DNA from: Anaerobacillus isosaccharinicus
GTDB taxonomy: Bacteria > Bacillota > Bacilli > Bacillales > Anaerobacillaceae
Assembly (NCBI RefSeq): GCF_001866075.3
Contig: NZ_CP063356.1
Coordinates: 762,164 to 826,163 of the forward strand
Direction of reading: 5' to 3'
Length of the DNA: 64,000 nucleotides
Each line of letters opens with the position of its first letter. Positions within the stretch are counted from its first letter, which is position 1. The position numbers and the translations under genes are program-made. This document shows positions 35,843 to 45,413 of the stretch, piece after piece. The notes beneath the pieces were generated by a model. It was not told the DNA's origin. It was given only the letters and a program-made list of their open reading frames with translations, and did not search any database.

Positions 35843-37333
35843 TTACGGAATTGGATTTCCTCCAAACACTGCATTAATGTATAATTCTGGGCTTAGCAAA
35901 GCGTTTGCTGCTTGTTCAACATATATATAAATTCCCTCTGCTCCTAAACCAAGCGCTATAGTTATAACTGTTAAAAAGCCAATCGGCAGCAGTAATCCTT
36001 TTGTACTTCCTTTCTCCATTTCTTTACTTAATAATGTTTCACCCCAAAATCCGTTCATAAATACTTTCATGATAGAATACAAAACTAGTAAGCTTGTAAT
36101 TAAACCAACAGCTCCTAGCCAATATAAATTTGCTTCAAAGGTACCTTGTGATATATATACTTTTCCAACAAATCCACTAAGAGGCGGGATACCAGAAAGT
36201 GACAATGCTGCGATAAAGAACATCCATCCTAACCCCGGATGATTTCGTATTAATCCACTCATTTCAGTGAGCTTGCCTGTACCAGACACTAAGATCATCG
36301 TACCACCTAGTAGAAAAATTAACGCTTTAATGATCATGTCATGAACTAAATAATAGATTGAACCAACCAATGCTGCTGAGGTGAAAGAAGCTAAACCGGC
36401 AATAATAAATCCGACAGCGATAATTACGTTATAAGCCAATATGCTTCGAATATCACTGTGGGCAACTGCACCTATTGCACCGAGCACCATCGTTAATGCA
36501 CCTAAGATCCCAATTATTAAATGTGTAATTTGTGGTTCGTGGTAAAACACTAGCGTAAACATACGAAAAATCGCATAGATCCCTACTTTTGTTAATAGTG
36601 CACCAAAAATTGCGGCGATTGCCGTTGGCGGAGCACTGTATGAACCAGGCAACCAGTAGAAAAGAAACAAACCTGCTTTTAAACTAAAGACTATAAACAA
36701 CAAAATTGCTACACTTGTCGTTAAGCCATCTTGCCCTACCTCTGCAATTCGAACAGAAAGATGCGCTAAATTCAACGTACCTGTAATTGCATATAAATAA
36801 GCAATTGCAATTAAGAATAAAAAGGAAGACATTACATTAATTAATACATATTTGATAGATTCTCTTAACTGAACCTTCTTCCCACCCATTGAGATTAAAA
36901 CATAGGAAGAAATTAGCATTAATTCAAAGCAAACAAAAAGATTAAATAAATCACCGGTTAAAAAAGAGCCGTTTACTCCAGCAATTAGAAATAGAAACAT
37001 TGGGTAGAAATAAAATAATTCTCTATCCTTTCCAATTGTATGAAACGCATACACTAAACACGGTAGTGCAACAATACTAGTTGTCGTGATTAGCAAAACA
37101 GCAAATGTGTCTGCCACAAAACTTATCCCAAACGGAGCTTGCCAACCACCTAATTGAAGTGTCTGAATTCCACTTGTTTGAACTTGGTAGAGTAATATAA
37201 TACTAAAAGTAAAAATAGCGAAAAGCGTTATTACACTTAGCCAGCGATGTAATTGGGTATTGCGTCTAAAAATCACCATAATAATTCCAATGATAAACGG
37301 AATTATTAGTGGAATTATCACGAGGTTATTCAT
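35843..37333 (-). CDS. mrpD: Mrp Na+/H+ antiporter subunit D
   Basis: A 496-residue, roughly 14-helix protein homologous to the proton-pumping subunits of respiratory complex I (NuoM/N type). The segments FELMLISSYVLISMGG (key Glu), VLLFIVFSLKAGLFLFYWLPG (key Lys) and SDIRSILAYN are visible. ATG 37333 follows GGGGA at seven bases and overlaps mrpC by 8 bp. With MrpA it forms the ion-translocating core. Full length and intact. Confidence 0.93.
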   Translation of the reverse strand: MNNLVIIPLIIPFIIGIIMVIFRRNTQLHRWLSVITLFAIFTFSIILLYQVQTSGIQTLQLGGWQAPFGISFVADTFAVLLITTTSIVALPCLVYAFHTIGKDRELFYFYPMFLFLIAGVNGSFLTGDLFNLFVCFELMLISSYVLISMGGKKVQLRESIKYVLINVMSSFLFLIAIAYLYAITGTLNLAHLSVRIAEVGQDGLTTSVAILLFIVFSLKAGLFLFYWLPGSYSAPPTAIAAIFGALLTKVGIYAIFRMFTLVFYHEPQITHLIIGILGALTMVLGAIGAVAHSDIRSILAYNVIIAVGFIIAGLASFTSAALVGSIYYLVHDMIIKALIFLLGGTMILVSGTGKLTEMSGLIRNHPGLGWMFFIAALSLSGIPPLSGFVGKVYISQGTFEANLYWLGAVGLITSLLVLYSIMKVFMNGFWGETLLSKEMEKGSTKGLLLPIGFLTVITIALGLGAEGIYIYVEQAANALLSPELYINAVFGGNPIP

Positions 37334-37664
37334 CTTCAATTCCCCTTAATTGATCCATATTGTCTGTCCCTAATACTTGATATGAACGATAAGCTAACAC
37401 TAAGAAAAGCCCGGTGACCGCAAAGTTAATAACGATCGATGTTAATACAAGTGCCTGTGGTAAAGCATCTGTATACGATGTATTTTCTAGCCCTAATAAC
37501 GGTGGCCCACCTGTTTTCAATCCACCCATTGTAAGAATTAGAAGATGGATAGCATGACCAATAATTGACGTTCCCAAAATAATTCGTAGTAGGCTCTTCG
37601 TTAGTACTAGGTACGTTCCTATCGTCATTAAAATCCCGACAAGAATTGCTATTAACGTTTCCAT
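37326..37664 (-). CDS. mrpC: Mrp Na+/H+ antiporter subunit C
   Basis: 112 residues, three helices, homologous to NuoK: GTYLVLTKSLLRIILGTSII and NFAVTGLFLVLAYRSYQ. It lies between mrpB (3-bp gap) and mrpD (8-bp overlap). Intact. Confidence 0.93.
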   Translation of the reverse strand: METLIAILVGILMTIGTYLVLTKSLLRIILGTSIIGHAIHLLILTMGGLKTGGPPLLGLENTSYTDALPQALVLTSIVINFAVTGLFLVLAYRSYQVLGTDNMDQLRGIEDE

Positions 37665-37667
37665 ACA

Positions 37668-38090
37668 CTATCCATCCTCACTTATACTTAAAATAATTGT
37701 CATTGCCGTCCCGATTACGGCTAAGGCAACCCCAATATCAAATATGACAGAGGTGGCAAGTTCTGTCTTCCCAAAAACGGGAAGATCAAAGTAACCAAAC
37801 GTATGACTTAAAAAGGGGGCATCGACAAAAAACGAGCCGACTCCAGATAAAACAGCGATGAGAACTCCGACAGCAGCGACTGTTTTAAAGTCCACCAGAA
37901 AATGTTCACTAATCACTTCAATATTAAAAGCAAGATAAAGGAGAACAATTGCCGAAGCAGTCACAAGTCCACCAATAAAACCTCCACCAGGGTTATGGTG
38001 TCCTGCAAAAAAGAGATAAATAGAATATGTTAATATGATAAAAGTCGTAACTTTCGTAACAGTATGCAGGATAACATCATTCTGTTTCAT
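37668..38090 (-). CDS. mrpB: Mrp Na+/H+ antiporter subunit B
   Basis: 140 residues of the MnhB/MrpB family with four transmembrane helices and the motif FFAGHHNPGGGFIGGL. The ATG follows the mrpA stop directly (TGAAATG). Intact, in operon with mrpA-G. Confidence 0.93.
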   Translation of the reverse strand: MKQNDVILHTVTKVTTFIILTYSIYLFFAGHHNPGGGFIGGLVTASAIVLLYLAFNIEVISEHFLVDFKTVAAVGVLIAVLSGVGSFFVDAPFLSHTFGYFDLPVFGKTELATSVIFDIGVALAVIGTAMTIILSISEDG

Positions 38091-38091
38091 T

Positions 38092-40041
38092 TCAGTTCTC
38101 CTTTTCTAACCTAAGTTTTATTAATATATATACACCAATACCCGCGATTAATAAAACAAGTATTTCTAATAATGTGTCTGCTCCACGAAAGTCCACAAGG
38201 ATTGCATTTACCATGTTTTTTGCCCCTGCCAATTCGTACGCATCCTCGAAATAATTCGAGATTGGTTCAAACAAGCGGTTTCCCTGTGCTGATAAAGCGA
38301 TAATTGTAACAAGTGCTCCTACACCTACGGAAATTATGAAGTTAGTTGCTCGAAACCTGACTCGACTAACTTCTTTTCGTAATTCCGGTAAATGGTAAAA
38401 ACACAAAAGAAATAATGCTACACTTACGGTTTCAACAACTAATTGTGTCAGGGCTAAATCGGGTGCTCGAAATACAACAAACAACATTGATACAATATAA
38501 CCAACAGCTCCTACAGCAATAATTGCTGTTAAACGTGAAGAAGCAAAAATAACAACTAGTGCTGCAATTGCGATAGCAATTACCAGAACTGCTTCAAACA
38601 TATTAATTGGTGCATTGTTAGAGAGATCGAACGAAACTGCCTGCAAGGCAAATATAGAACCACCAACAAGTAAAATAATAAAAGTGAATATATACGCTAA
38701 ATAATCACGAGTATATCCTGTCATGTATCTTCTTGTTAAAGCTAATGAGAATGGTTCAACCTTTTCAAGCATGGAATCATAAGCATTATTTAACACTAAC
38801 ACATCTGGGACGTGACGATACATCCAATACCATTTTCGTATAAAGATATACATAATTGTACCTAAGACAACAACTCCAATTGTCATAAATAATTCTGTAT
38901 TAAAGCCATGCCACGCATAAATATCTACCTTAACATCCTCTACACCTAATCCTGGCATTATTGCAAGTATTGCAGGTTTTAGTAAATACTTAGAGAGAAT
39001 ATTCGGGAAAAAGAAAATAGCTATGACAAATGTTGCTAGTATAATAGGAGGAACTAACATCCCAATTGGAGCTTCATGTGCCTGCTTTTCTAGCTTCTGA
39101 GGCTGATATTTCCCCATAAATGTTTTAAAAATTAAGATCATACAGTAGATAAAAGTAAAAACACTTGCGATCCAAGCGATAATTGGTATGAGGAAACCTA
39201 GTGACTCCATTCCGAATATCGTTAGATCTGATGTGTTTAAAACACTGGTGAAAAACATTTCCTTACTTAAAAAACCATTAAATGGTGGCAGTCCTGCCAT
39301 TGAGAGACTTCCGATAATCATTAATGTAAATGATATCGGCATCAAATTCATTAAACCACCTAATTTGCGAATGTCCCGCGTCCCTGTTTCATGGTCGATA
39401 ATTCCTACAACCATAAATAAACAGCCTTTAAAGGTAGAGTGATTAATTAAGTGAAAAATGGCTGCGACAAAGGCAATTGAATATACCGTTGATTCATCAC
39501 CATAGCCATAGTGCATCGAAGCAGATCCCATTCCTAACAAAGTCATGATTAGTCCTAATTGACTAATCGTGGAATATGCTAGAAGAGCTTTAAGATCTGT
39601 CTGTCTCACTGCCGTAATTGACCCAAAGATTAATGTAAATAGCCCTCCTGCTGTAACTAGCCAAAACCATTCAATACTTCCTCCGAATATTACTGTGAAG
39701 CGAGCAACTAAATAAATACCCGCTTTTACCATCGTTGCAGAATGTAAATACGCACTGATCGGTGTTGGCGCTTCCATCGCATCTGGTAACCATATACTAA
39801 ACGGAAATTGTGCTGATTTTGTAAAAGCACCTAACAAAATCAAGAGCATCGCCGGAAGAAATAATGCGTCTGCGGCGATCACATCCACTTGGGCAATCAT
39901 TCCGCGGATACTATATGTATCGGTAATCATTGAAAGCATGATAAAACCAGCAAGCATCGCTAATCCACCAAATATAGTGATTAACATTGACTTTTGAGCA
40001 CCATATCGCGACTTTTTTCGCTGATACCAATAAGCTATTAA
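38092..40041 (-). pseudogene. mrpA: Mrp antiporter subunit A, about 150 N-terminal codons missing
   Basis: Homology to MrpA begins abruptly at LIAYWYQRKKSRYGAQKSML (about 40041) and continues to the normal C-terminus, giving about 650 of the usual 800 residues. The first methionine in the remaining frame is at 39987 (631 residues). Retained parts include the NuoL-like core (LPDAMEAPTPISAYLHSATMVKAGIYLVARF) and the MrpA-specific C-terminal region. The missing part holds the first four or five helices and the key Glu of the FWELTSLSSF segment. Foreign sequence with an inverted CTCTCG/CGAGAG motif starts immediately upstream, followed by a transposase gene. The N-terminal part is not found beyond that gene. 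Loss of MrpA should disable the antiporter. Confidence 0.88.
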
Positions 40042-40207
40042 ATAGACTCTCGGAATAAATGATGAGTTTATCGAGAGTTTGTAAAAAATTCACTGGAAAA
40101 TTCATTAACAGGACAGTAAAATGATGTGTTTTCATAGTGTTTTCATAGTGTTTTCAAAAAAGTATGCACCAAATAAGCCTACAGTTATTCTATTTTTTAA
40201 AAATTGT

Positions 40208-41707
40208 CTAGGCGCTTTTAGTAAAGATGATTTCCTGAATGTTCAAAGTCTCTTTCTGACTACTGTACCAAGCATCTATGTGTTGACACATCATGATTGA
40301 GTATAGGCGGACATACCACATTTTTGTAGAGCGATGGCGCCCAGCTTCTAAGTGATAATCGACTTTTTCTCTTTTGTTCGAACGTTCAACTGAAGTTCTT
40401 CGTTTATAAATGAGTTTCCACTTTTCAGAAGATCTTGGTGTTTTAGTGAACAGACGAAGATTATCTCGCTTAAACGTATGAAATGTGCGGCCATACTTCG
40501 CTTTAGAACACGGAGTGGAACATGTATTTTTCGATCCGCAAGCTAGTGGACAACGCCACTTTTGGCGGTTTTGAGATATGTCAAAACCGTTGGGTTTCAT
40601 TTCCTTACCGATTGGACAAATAGGCACGCCTATGGGAGAAATTTGAATATCACTTTCCGTACTGAAGTTTTTCTTTGTTCGAACATTAAGATCAATAAAC
40701 GGTTCCACATTATGATGGTCCAGTAATTCGTAAATCGGTTCTGCATCATGTGCGGCATCGAGAAGGATTTTATCAATTGTGCCCAAGGTGTACCGTTGCG
40801 AAAATTCAATTGAGCTAACCACTAGGCTGACTGAATCATGCCGGGAAGCAGGATGTAGCCGTGGATATAGCGGTAAGTCGAATCGGCTATCGCTAGTGGA
40901 TATCATGTAGAGATGATATCCGTTGAAGTACCTCTCCCTTGAACTATCCCAACCTGAGTCGATGTCAGGTTGAGAATATCGACGAGGATGAGTACAATTC
41001 GTTAGTCCTTGGGCACTACAATCACAAATAGGTTTGCTTCTTGGGTAACTCGCTGTTTCCACAGGTGTCCCATCTCCAACAACACCAAGGGAATGGGGAT
41101 CTCCAAGCAAACCCAATCTCGCTGAAACCTCAAGAAATTGAGATTGAAAAAACGCGTATAATTGATCTCCCGGCAATTGTTTTTGTTTTGAACCATGGCG
41201 TAAATGACGATCTACTAATTTTCTAATAATACCAGGGTTTCTAGGAGTTGCTTTTTCACCCTTTTTCGGTTTTTTCTTCTTCTTCTTTTTTCGTTTGAGC
41301 TTAATAAAAGGTTTTACATTAGCCTTCTCAAAACCTGATAGCCGTCTGAAGAAGTCATAAAAAGTACCGACCCCTGGAACATCCCCAGGTTCAAAGCCGC
41401 TAAGGATCGTGTAAAGAGGAACACGATGGAGTTGGTTCACCCATTCTGTAATACTCAGGGTCGGACTTGTCAATAAACACAAAAGATAAGAGCGAAGCAT
41501 GGAAGCAGGATCACGTGGCTCAGGACCTTTAACTGAATATAAATCATGAAGCCAAGTAGTAGTAAAAGAAAGATCCGTGATCCATAACTTTGAGATAATA
41601 GTCCAATCTTTTCGTACGAGAGTCAGTATACCGCCTGAGTAATGAGTATTTAGTTGGTCTAAAACGAAGTTTTGATATGAGATATGTGGTATTAGCGTAG
41701 GTTTCAT
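40208..41707 (-). CDS. DDE transposase (IS4/IS1182-like)
   Basis: A 499-residue transposase with an N-terminal DUF772-like region (SMLRSYLLCLLTSPTLSITE), a lysine-rich insert (KLKRKKKKKKKPKKGEK), and a DDE_Tnp_1-type catalytic core: Asp in VVGDGTPVETA, Asp in KILLDAAHDAEP and Glu in YKRRTSVERSNKREKVD. The ATG follows GGGGGA. A short cysteine-rich block (CPLACGSKNTCSTPCSKAKYG) suggests a zinc-binding insertion. Ends of the element are not clear; one end may be the inverted CTCTCG/CGAGAG motif at 40046-40079 at the mrpA break. Probably intact. Confidence 0.82.
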   Translation of the reverse strand: MKPTLIPHISYQNFVLDQLNTHYSGGILTLVRKDWTIISKLWITDLSFTTTWLHDLYSVKGPEPRDPASMLRSYLLCLLTSPTLSITEWVNQLHRVPLYTILSGFEPGDVPGVGTFYDFFRRLSGFEKANVKPFIKLKRKKKKKKKPKKGEKATPRNPGIIRKLVDRHLRHGSKQKQLPGDQLYAFFQSQFLEVSARLGLLGDPHSLGVVGDGTPVETASYPRSKPICDCSAQGLTNCTHPRRYSQPDIDSGWDSSRERYFNGYHLYMISTSDSRFDLPLYPRLHPASRHDSVSLVVSSIEFSQRYTLGTIDKILLDAAHDAEPIYELLDHHNVEPFIDLNVRTKKNFSTESDIQISPIGVPICPIGKEMKPNGFDISQNRQKWRCPLACGSKNTCSTPCSKAKYGRTFHTFKRDNLRLFTKTPRSSEKWKLIYKRRTSVERSNKREKVDYHLEAGRHRSTKMWYVRLYSIMMCQHIDAWYSSQKETLNIQEIIFTKSA

Positions 41708-41890
41708 TTAAATCCCCCATTTCACCGTATTGTTAGGAAGTCAATTCCTCCTCGGCGATTATTGGGGTTGCACTAAAAAGTCAAGTGTTTTTTTAGTTTT
41801 TTTATGATATTTTTCAACAATTAATTCCCAATTGAAAAAGAAATCTAAAGTAAAAATCCCACCTAGAAATAGGAGGGATACAAATAAATT

Positions 41891-41933
41891 GGCTCAAGAA
41901 AACCTTGAGCCACAAGGCTCGGCAAATGCCGAG
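41891..41933 (+). promoter_or_regulatory. Double-hairpin leader before the 40-residue mini-protein
   Basis: Two adjacent perfect stems, GGCTCAAG/CTTGAGCC (41891-41911) and CTCGGC/GCCGAG (41918-41933), lie 30 bp before an AGGAGG site. I could not match it to a riboswitch class. Its function is unknown. Confidence 0.45.
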
Positions 41934-41962
41934 AGTCTATTTAATATTTAGGAGGACTTATA

Positions 41963-42085
41963 ATGTTTTGGATTATTTACTTTGAAACAACTAAGTACGG
42001 AATAAGGTTTAGTGGTTGCTTAAAAATTGTAAACCCTACTTTAATTTTCTGCTTAGTACTACCACTTTACTATATTTCTTGGTAG
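41963..42085 (+). CDS. 40-residue hydrophobic mini-protein
   Basis: ATG 41963 follows AGGAGG with good spacing. The product (MFWIIYFETTKYGIRF, then SGCLKIVNPTLIFCLVLPLYYISW) has one C-terminal transmembrane stretch. A structured leader precedes it, a 7-bp hairpin (42096-42123) follows, and a strong terminator lies at 42170-42212, so it looks like a self-contained transcription unit. Size, hydrophobicity and structured RNA recall type I toxins or small membrane regulators, but I recognise no family and no antisense antitoxin was identified. Confidence 0.55.
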   Translation: MFWIIYFETTKYGIRFSGCLKIVNPTLIFCLVLPLYYISW

Positions 42086-42169
42086 TTCCCATTAAAGGCA
42101 ACTTGTTGCTAGACAGGTTGCCTGGGTTTCAAAGTTAAAATAATTTAAATATATATAGTCCTAATAAAA

Positions 42170-42212
42170 AACGCACTAACTGTTTTTATGGTTAGTGCGT
42201 TCTTTTGTGTTT
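42170..42212 (+). terminator. Rho-independent terminator
   Basis: AACGCACTAAC (42170-42180) pairs perfectly with GTTAGTGCGTT (42191-42201), followed by CTTTTGTGTTTT on the plus strand. It would end the mini-protein transcript. Confidence 0.75.
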
Positions 42213-42611
42213 TAGCCATCTCTCACTTCGGCAGATGGCAAACCGTCTCGATCCGTTCCTTTGCAGCTGGGATCACCGCATACGTAGACCGTGGATTTTC
42301 AGGAACAGAGTAACAAAAATAAGCTAATCGATCAATTCTAGTTTAATGCCTTATAGAGCTTTTAAAGTTTCATAGATACCTATGGGTGTTAGGAATGCGA
42401 TGAAAACGTCACAGTGGTCAAATTTGAAAGAATTCAAGCATATAAAAAGGAACTGACTAAGGTTCCCTCAATCAATTCCCGATGATATAACTTTACCACC
42501 TAAAAACAGTCGTGACTTAAAGTTATTTTAAATAATTTTGAAAATAAATTGAAAGAAACTTGAAAGGGAAGTATATATTTCCAAACTTTCAGCTGACAAT
42601 CATTAGTATTA
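42213..42611. other. Intergenic 399 bp without a gene
   Basis: Mixed composition, no frame longer than about 35 codons with a ribosome binding site. The stretch 42215-42320 is more GC-rich than its surroundings and may be a fragment of a lost mobile element, but no family is recognisable. Confidence 0.35.
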
Positions 42612-43070
42612 TCATAACTTCTCTTCTATAGTCTCTATTAATATATGATTCATTCTTTCTAGTAATTGGTTAAACAATATATCTCTTGATATTAATTCAT
42701 TATATTCAAATATGATATTCTCTAAGGATTTAATTATACTTTCAATATTTTCTTCATTAGTTACATCTATTTTTTCATTAAGGATATTTGCCAATATCGC
42801 CAAGTTATTTGATATGTTTTCTGTCTTATTATTACTAAAGTAAACAGCTCTAGCTCCTTGTCGCATTAAAGATTTATTATAAATATTTATAACATTGCTA
42901 TTAAGTAACTTTAAGTTTTCAACATAATCTATTAAGTCCCCCATATATTGTTGAAACTCAACTTCCCACAACATTCTATATTGATCATTTTGTTGTTTTA
43001 TATTAATAAAAAAATAACTATTACCTAAAATATTTATTACAAGTAGAACAATCAAAAATTTTTGTCTCAT
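42612..43070 (-). CDS. Unknown small membrane-anchored protein
   Basis: 152 residues from ATG 43070, nine bases after AAAGG; ATG 43079 touches that site. One N-terminal transmembrane segment (KFLIVLLVINILGNSYFFI) is followed by a helical, Asn/Ile-rich extracytoplasmic domain (KSLENIIFEYNELIS) with no cysteine. The codon use is very AT-rich. No family is recognised. It is divergent from the secreted-protein gene at 43266 and separated from it by about 195 bp, so the two could be functionally linked. Confidence 0.6.
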   Translation of the reverse strand: MRQKFLIVLLVINILGNSYFFINIKQQNDQYRMLWEVEFQQYMGDLIDYVENLKLLNSNVINIYNKSLMRQGARAVYFSNNKTENISNNLAILANILNEKIDVTNEENIESIIKSLENIIFEYNELISRDILFNQLLERMNHILIETIEEKL

Positions 43071-43265
43071 CCTCTCCATCCTTTCAAAAAAACTAAATAT
43101 TTAGTAGCTAACTCTATAATATTTACCATATCATATTTTACATAATATTGAAAATAATATTTTTTTGTAAAAAAAATAACATAAATTGTTAAAATTTCTA
43201 GACTTTTGTAATAATTCAATATATTATGGAATAGTAAGACGATTAACTAATTTTAGGAGGTTTTT

Positions 43266-44210
43266 ATAAAAAAGAACTTAAAAGCTTCATTCATTATGCT
43301 ACTATGTGTATTCTTGTTAATGAGTAATTTACTTCCTACATTTGCAGCTGAAAACAAAACAGAAGATGAAACATTTGAACCTTTAGTGTTTGATGAGGAA
43401 ACCATGGAATTACTTCCAGCCCAATTACGAGACCATCTCACTAAAGAAGATGAATCTGATGCAGGTGAGTTGGTAATGGCCGTTGCTACAATTCATGTTA
43501 TTGAAGCTAAAGGCGGGAAAAATAAGCAAATTGCAGAAATCAACTATGATTTTAGCACTGTAGAAAATATAAAAAAATATAACGAGGATTTGGACTTACT
43601 AACAAATAATGTTGATGAAGCATTAGTTACATTAGGTATTATTGATGAAGAAGATATAACCCAAGAAGAAATGGTATCTGCTCTTAGTAGTAGAGAGACT
43701 ACACATAGAGGGATATTAACCACTGGTGTAAGTGCACAGCGTTATATTGATCCTAATTGGCGTTATTATTATCAATTGCAAGGTTGGTGGAATTGGTTAG
43801 ATTCGGGGTTTTCTTCATCACACGATCGTTTAGGACTTATTTGGCAAAGAGAATTTAGTAGTCAAGAAAGTACTCATCATGCTTGGTCCACTACTAAATC
43901 TACACATCCTACAACTACTAAACTTACAAAACTTCCATATCTTAATAACTTAAACTTTCTAAACAAAGGTGTAATGTGGAAACATAATACTACAGCAAGA
44001 ACTGAAGGTACTGTTACTGCTCAAGTTTATCATAGGACAAACTTTAGTGGTATGCATTGGGGAGTTGCTTTTGAATATGTATCGCCTGGTAGTTCTACTG
44101 CCGATGATAGATGGAGTGCATTAATACATGATCTAGTATTTAGCTTATCTGGTTTGGTTGTTCCTTGGGAAAGAAGATATAAAACTGGTATAACTATCAC
44201 TTTGCCTTAA
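43266..44210 (+). CDS. Secreted protein of unknown function with probable ATA start
   Basis: The normal ATG frame starts at 43296 without a ribosome binding site. Thirty bases upstream and in frame, AGGAGG (43255-43260) is followed five bases later by ATA, then codons for KKNLKASFIMLLCVFLLMS. Together these make a complete signal peptide with a basic n-region and cleavage near TFAAEN. So translation probably begins at ATA 43266 (or a mutated ATG), giving 314 residues. The mature part has an acidic region (to about 145), then an aromatic/His-rich domain (YIDPNWRYYYQLQGWWNWLD, STHHAWSTTKSTH). I know no family; a cell-surface or toxin-like role is possible but unsupported. A terminator follows. 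Confidence 0.65.
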   Translation: MKKNLKASFIMLLCVFLLMSNLLPTFAAENKTEDETFEPLVFDEETMELLPAQLRDHLTKEDESDAGELVMAVATIHVIEAKGGKNKQIAEINYDFSTVENIKKYNEDLDLLTNNVDEALVTLGIIDEEDITQEEMVSALSSRETTHRGILTTGVSAQRYIDPNWRYYYQLQGWWNWLDSGFSSSHDRLGLIWQREFSSQESTHHAWSTTKSTHPTTTKLTKLPYLNNLNFLNKGVMWKHNTTARTEGTVTAQVYHRTNFSGMHWGVAFEYVSPGSSTADDRWSALIHDLVFSLSGLVVPWERRYKTGITITLP

Positions 44211-44293
44211 AGTTTATTCCCAATTTTTTACTTTAATTTAGATAAATTATAATATTTCTTGAATTATATTAGGTTTAATAACCTAGAAACAGT

Positions 44294-44340
44294 GAAACAG
44301 ATCCAACCAGTTAGTGGCTTGGATCTGTTTATTTTATGTT
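44294..44340 (+). terminator. Rho-independent terminator after the secreted-protein gene
   Basis: AAACAGATCCAA (44294-44305) and TTGGATCTGTTT (44318-44329) form a 12-bp stem followed by ATTTTATGTTT. Confidence 0.75.
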
Positions 44341-44400
44341 TACCAAAGAAAAAAATGTAAAAAACTCCACAGTAATTAGTAGTTAGCAATCTAAATTTGT

Positions 44401-44895
44401 TTAAACATCGCACTTTTCATAATCAAAATTGATTTCATTAAACCATCTGTTATTCATTTTTTTCTCCGCTAAATTCAGATTAAGAGCCAGCTTATAAAAC
44501 GCTTTCCAACGTATGTTTCCGTATGTCACGTGACTGATCGGCGGCTGAAATCTATGACAATAAACTGTGAAATCGTTAATGTATTCAGCATCTTCGCTCA
44601 TATAACGCTTTTCAATCAAAAACCTTTCCATTGGTGGTAGCCTTCTTACAGCCCTTTCAACGCGTTCACAAAAAGCTCTCCGCTCCTCTTGATCATTAGC
44701 ATTGCTTACAGCAATTTGTGCTGTTTGATCACTTGTTGAGTTAGTAGGACCATGAAACCTTTCAGAGTAACTTGCAGTTATTGATGCTTCTGCATCTTCA
44801 AAAGATAGGTATTTATACAATCGATATCTTGAAAGATATTTCTCAACTTCTTTTTGTGTTTCCTTCTGGTCTAGCTCTGGCAGTTCAAAACTCAT
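44401..44895 (-). CDS. ArpU-family phage late transcriptional regulator
   Basis: 164 residues. The central block RRAFCERVERAVRRLPPMER, followed by FLIEKRYMSEDAEYINDF and VTYGNIRWKAFYKLALNLNL, matches the ArpU/sigma-like phage regulators that control late genes in Gram-positive prophages. The ATG lies ten bases after GAGGTGA. It is part of a short run of phage-type genes ending in a tyrosine integrase. No late or structural phage genes remain in the window, so its targets are absent here. Confidence 0.7.
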   Translation of the reverse strand: MSFELPELDQKETQKEVEKYLSRYRLYKYLSFEDAEASITASYSERFHGPTNSTSDQTAQIAVSNANDQEERRAFCERVERAVRRLPPMERFLIEKRYMSEDAEYINDFTVYCHRFQPPISHVTYGNIRWKAFYKLALNLNLAEKKMNNRWFNEINFDYEKCDV

Positions 44896-45032
44896 AAACT
44901 TAAATCACCTCAATCTATTTTTATAGAGGTAAACCCCGAGATAAATCGGGGCATTATCTTTAATCTAGTTCGTCGGCATTGTCACCGAATGGATCTAGGT
45001 CGTCTTGACCACCTTCGTCAGTATCGACTTCT

Positions 45033-45329
45033 TTATCCTTCACTGCAACATTTCCACTTAAGTAACAGTTTCTTGAAGTCATCTTTACAGAAACGTTCGC
45101 CAAATTCCGTTTTGATCATTTCTAAGGTGCTTTTGTAACACCAAGTGCCATCCTCCTGGTAGTTCTTTATTGGTGGAAACACTTGAAAGAACTGATCTAC
45201 ACTTGTCCACCGCAACTGCTTTTCAAGGATTTCTACTAATCTCACAAGGTCAAAATCTGCTGGTCTCGCGCCATCCTTTAAAGCCTTACCAATCGTAATT
45301 ATTGAGTTGTAAGGATTGTTAATGTTCAT
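45033..45329 (-). CDS. Phage-type hypothetical protein
   Basis: 98 residues with a good start (GGTGGTGATATAAAAATG). I recognise no family. It contains two Trp-rich segments (LEKQLRWTSVDQFFQVF and EDGTWCYKSTLEMIKTEFGE). In the region of its 3' end an alternative frame reads through to an acidic tail, DDLDPFGDNADELD at 44960-45000, reminiscent of single-stranded-DNA-binding protein tails. A frameshift could therefore have separated this gene from a longer original. Confidence 0.45.
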   Translation of the reverse strand: MNINNPYNSIITIGKALKDGARPADFDLVRLVEILEKQLRWTSVDQFFQVFPPIKNYQEDGTWCYKSTLEMIKTEFGERFCKDDFKKLLLKWKCCSEG

Positions 45330-45413
45330 TTTTATATCACCACCTTTCCATTTTTTGTAGGATTAATCTCACCTTCTGTCGAATATTAGAATTTAGAAGG
45401 GGAGGTGATTATT

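Noticed and set aside
37426..37668. 80-codon frame overlapping mrpC, and a similar 74-codon frame at 39911-40135
   Set aside because: Alternative frames of clear Mrp genes; low-complexity Asn/Ser composition.
41891..41933. Known riboswitch before the mini-protein
   Set aside because: Compared by eye with c-di-GMP, c-di-AMP, preQ1, fluoride and manganese consensus patterns; none fits.
42215..42320. GC-richer stretch resembling part of a ferredoxin-like or recombinase protein
   Set aside because: Only short open runs without start signals; no convincing motif.
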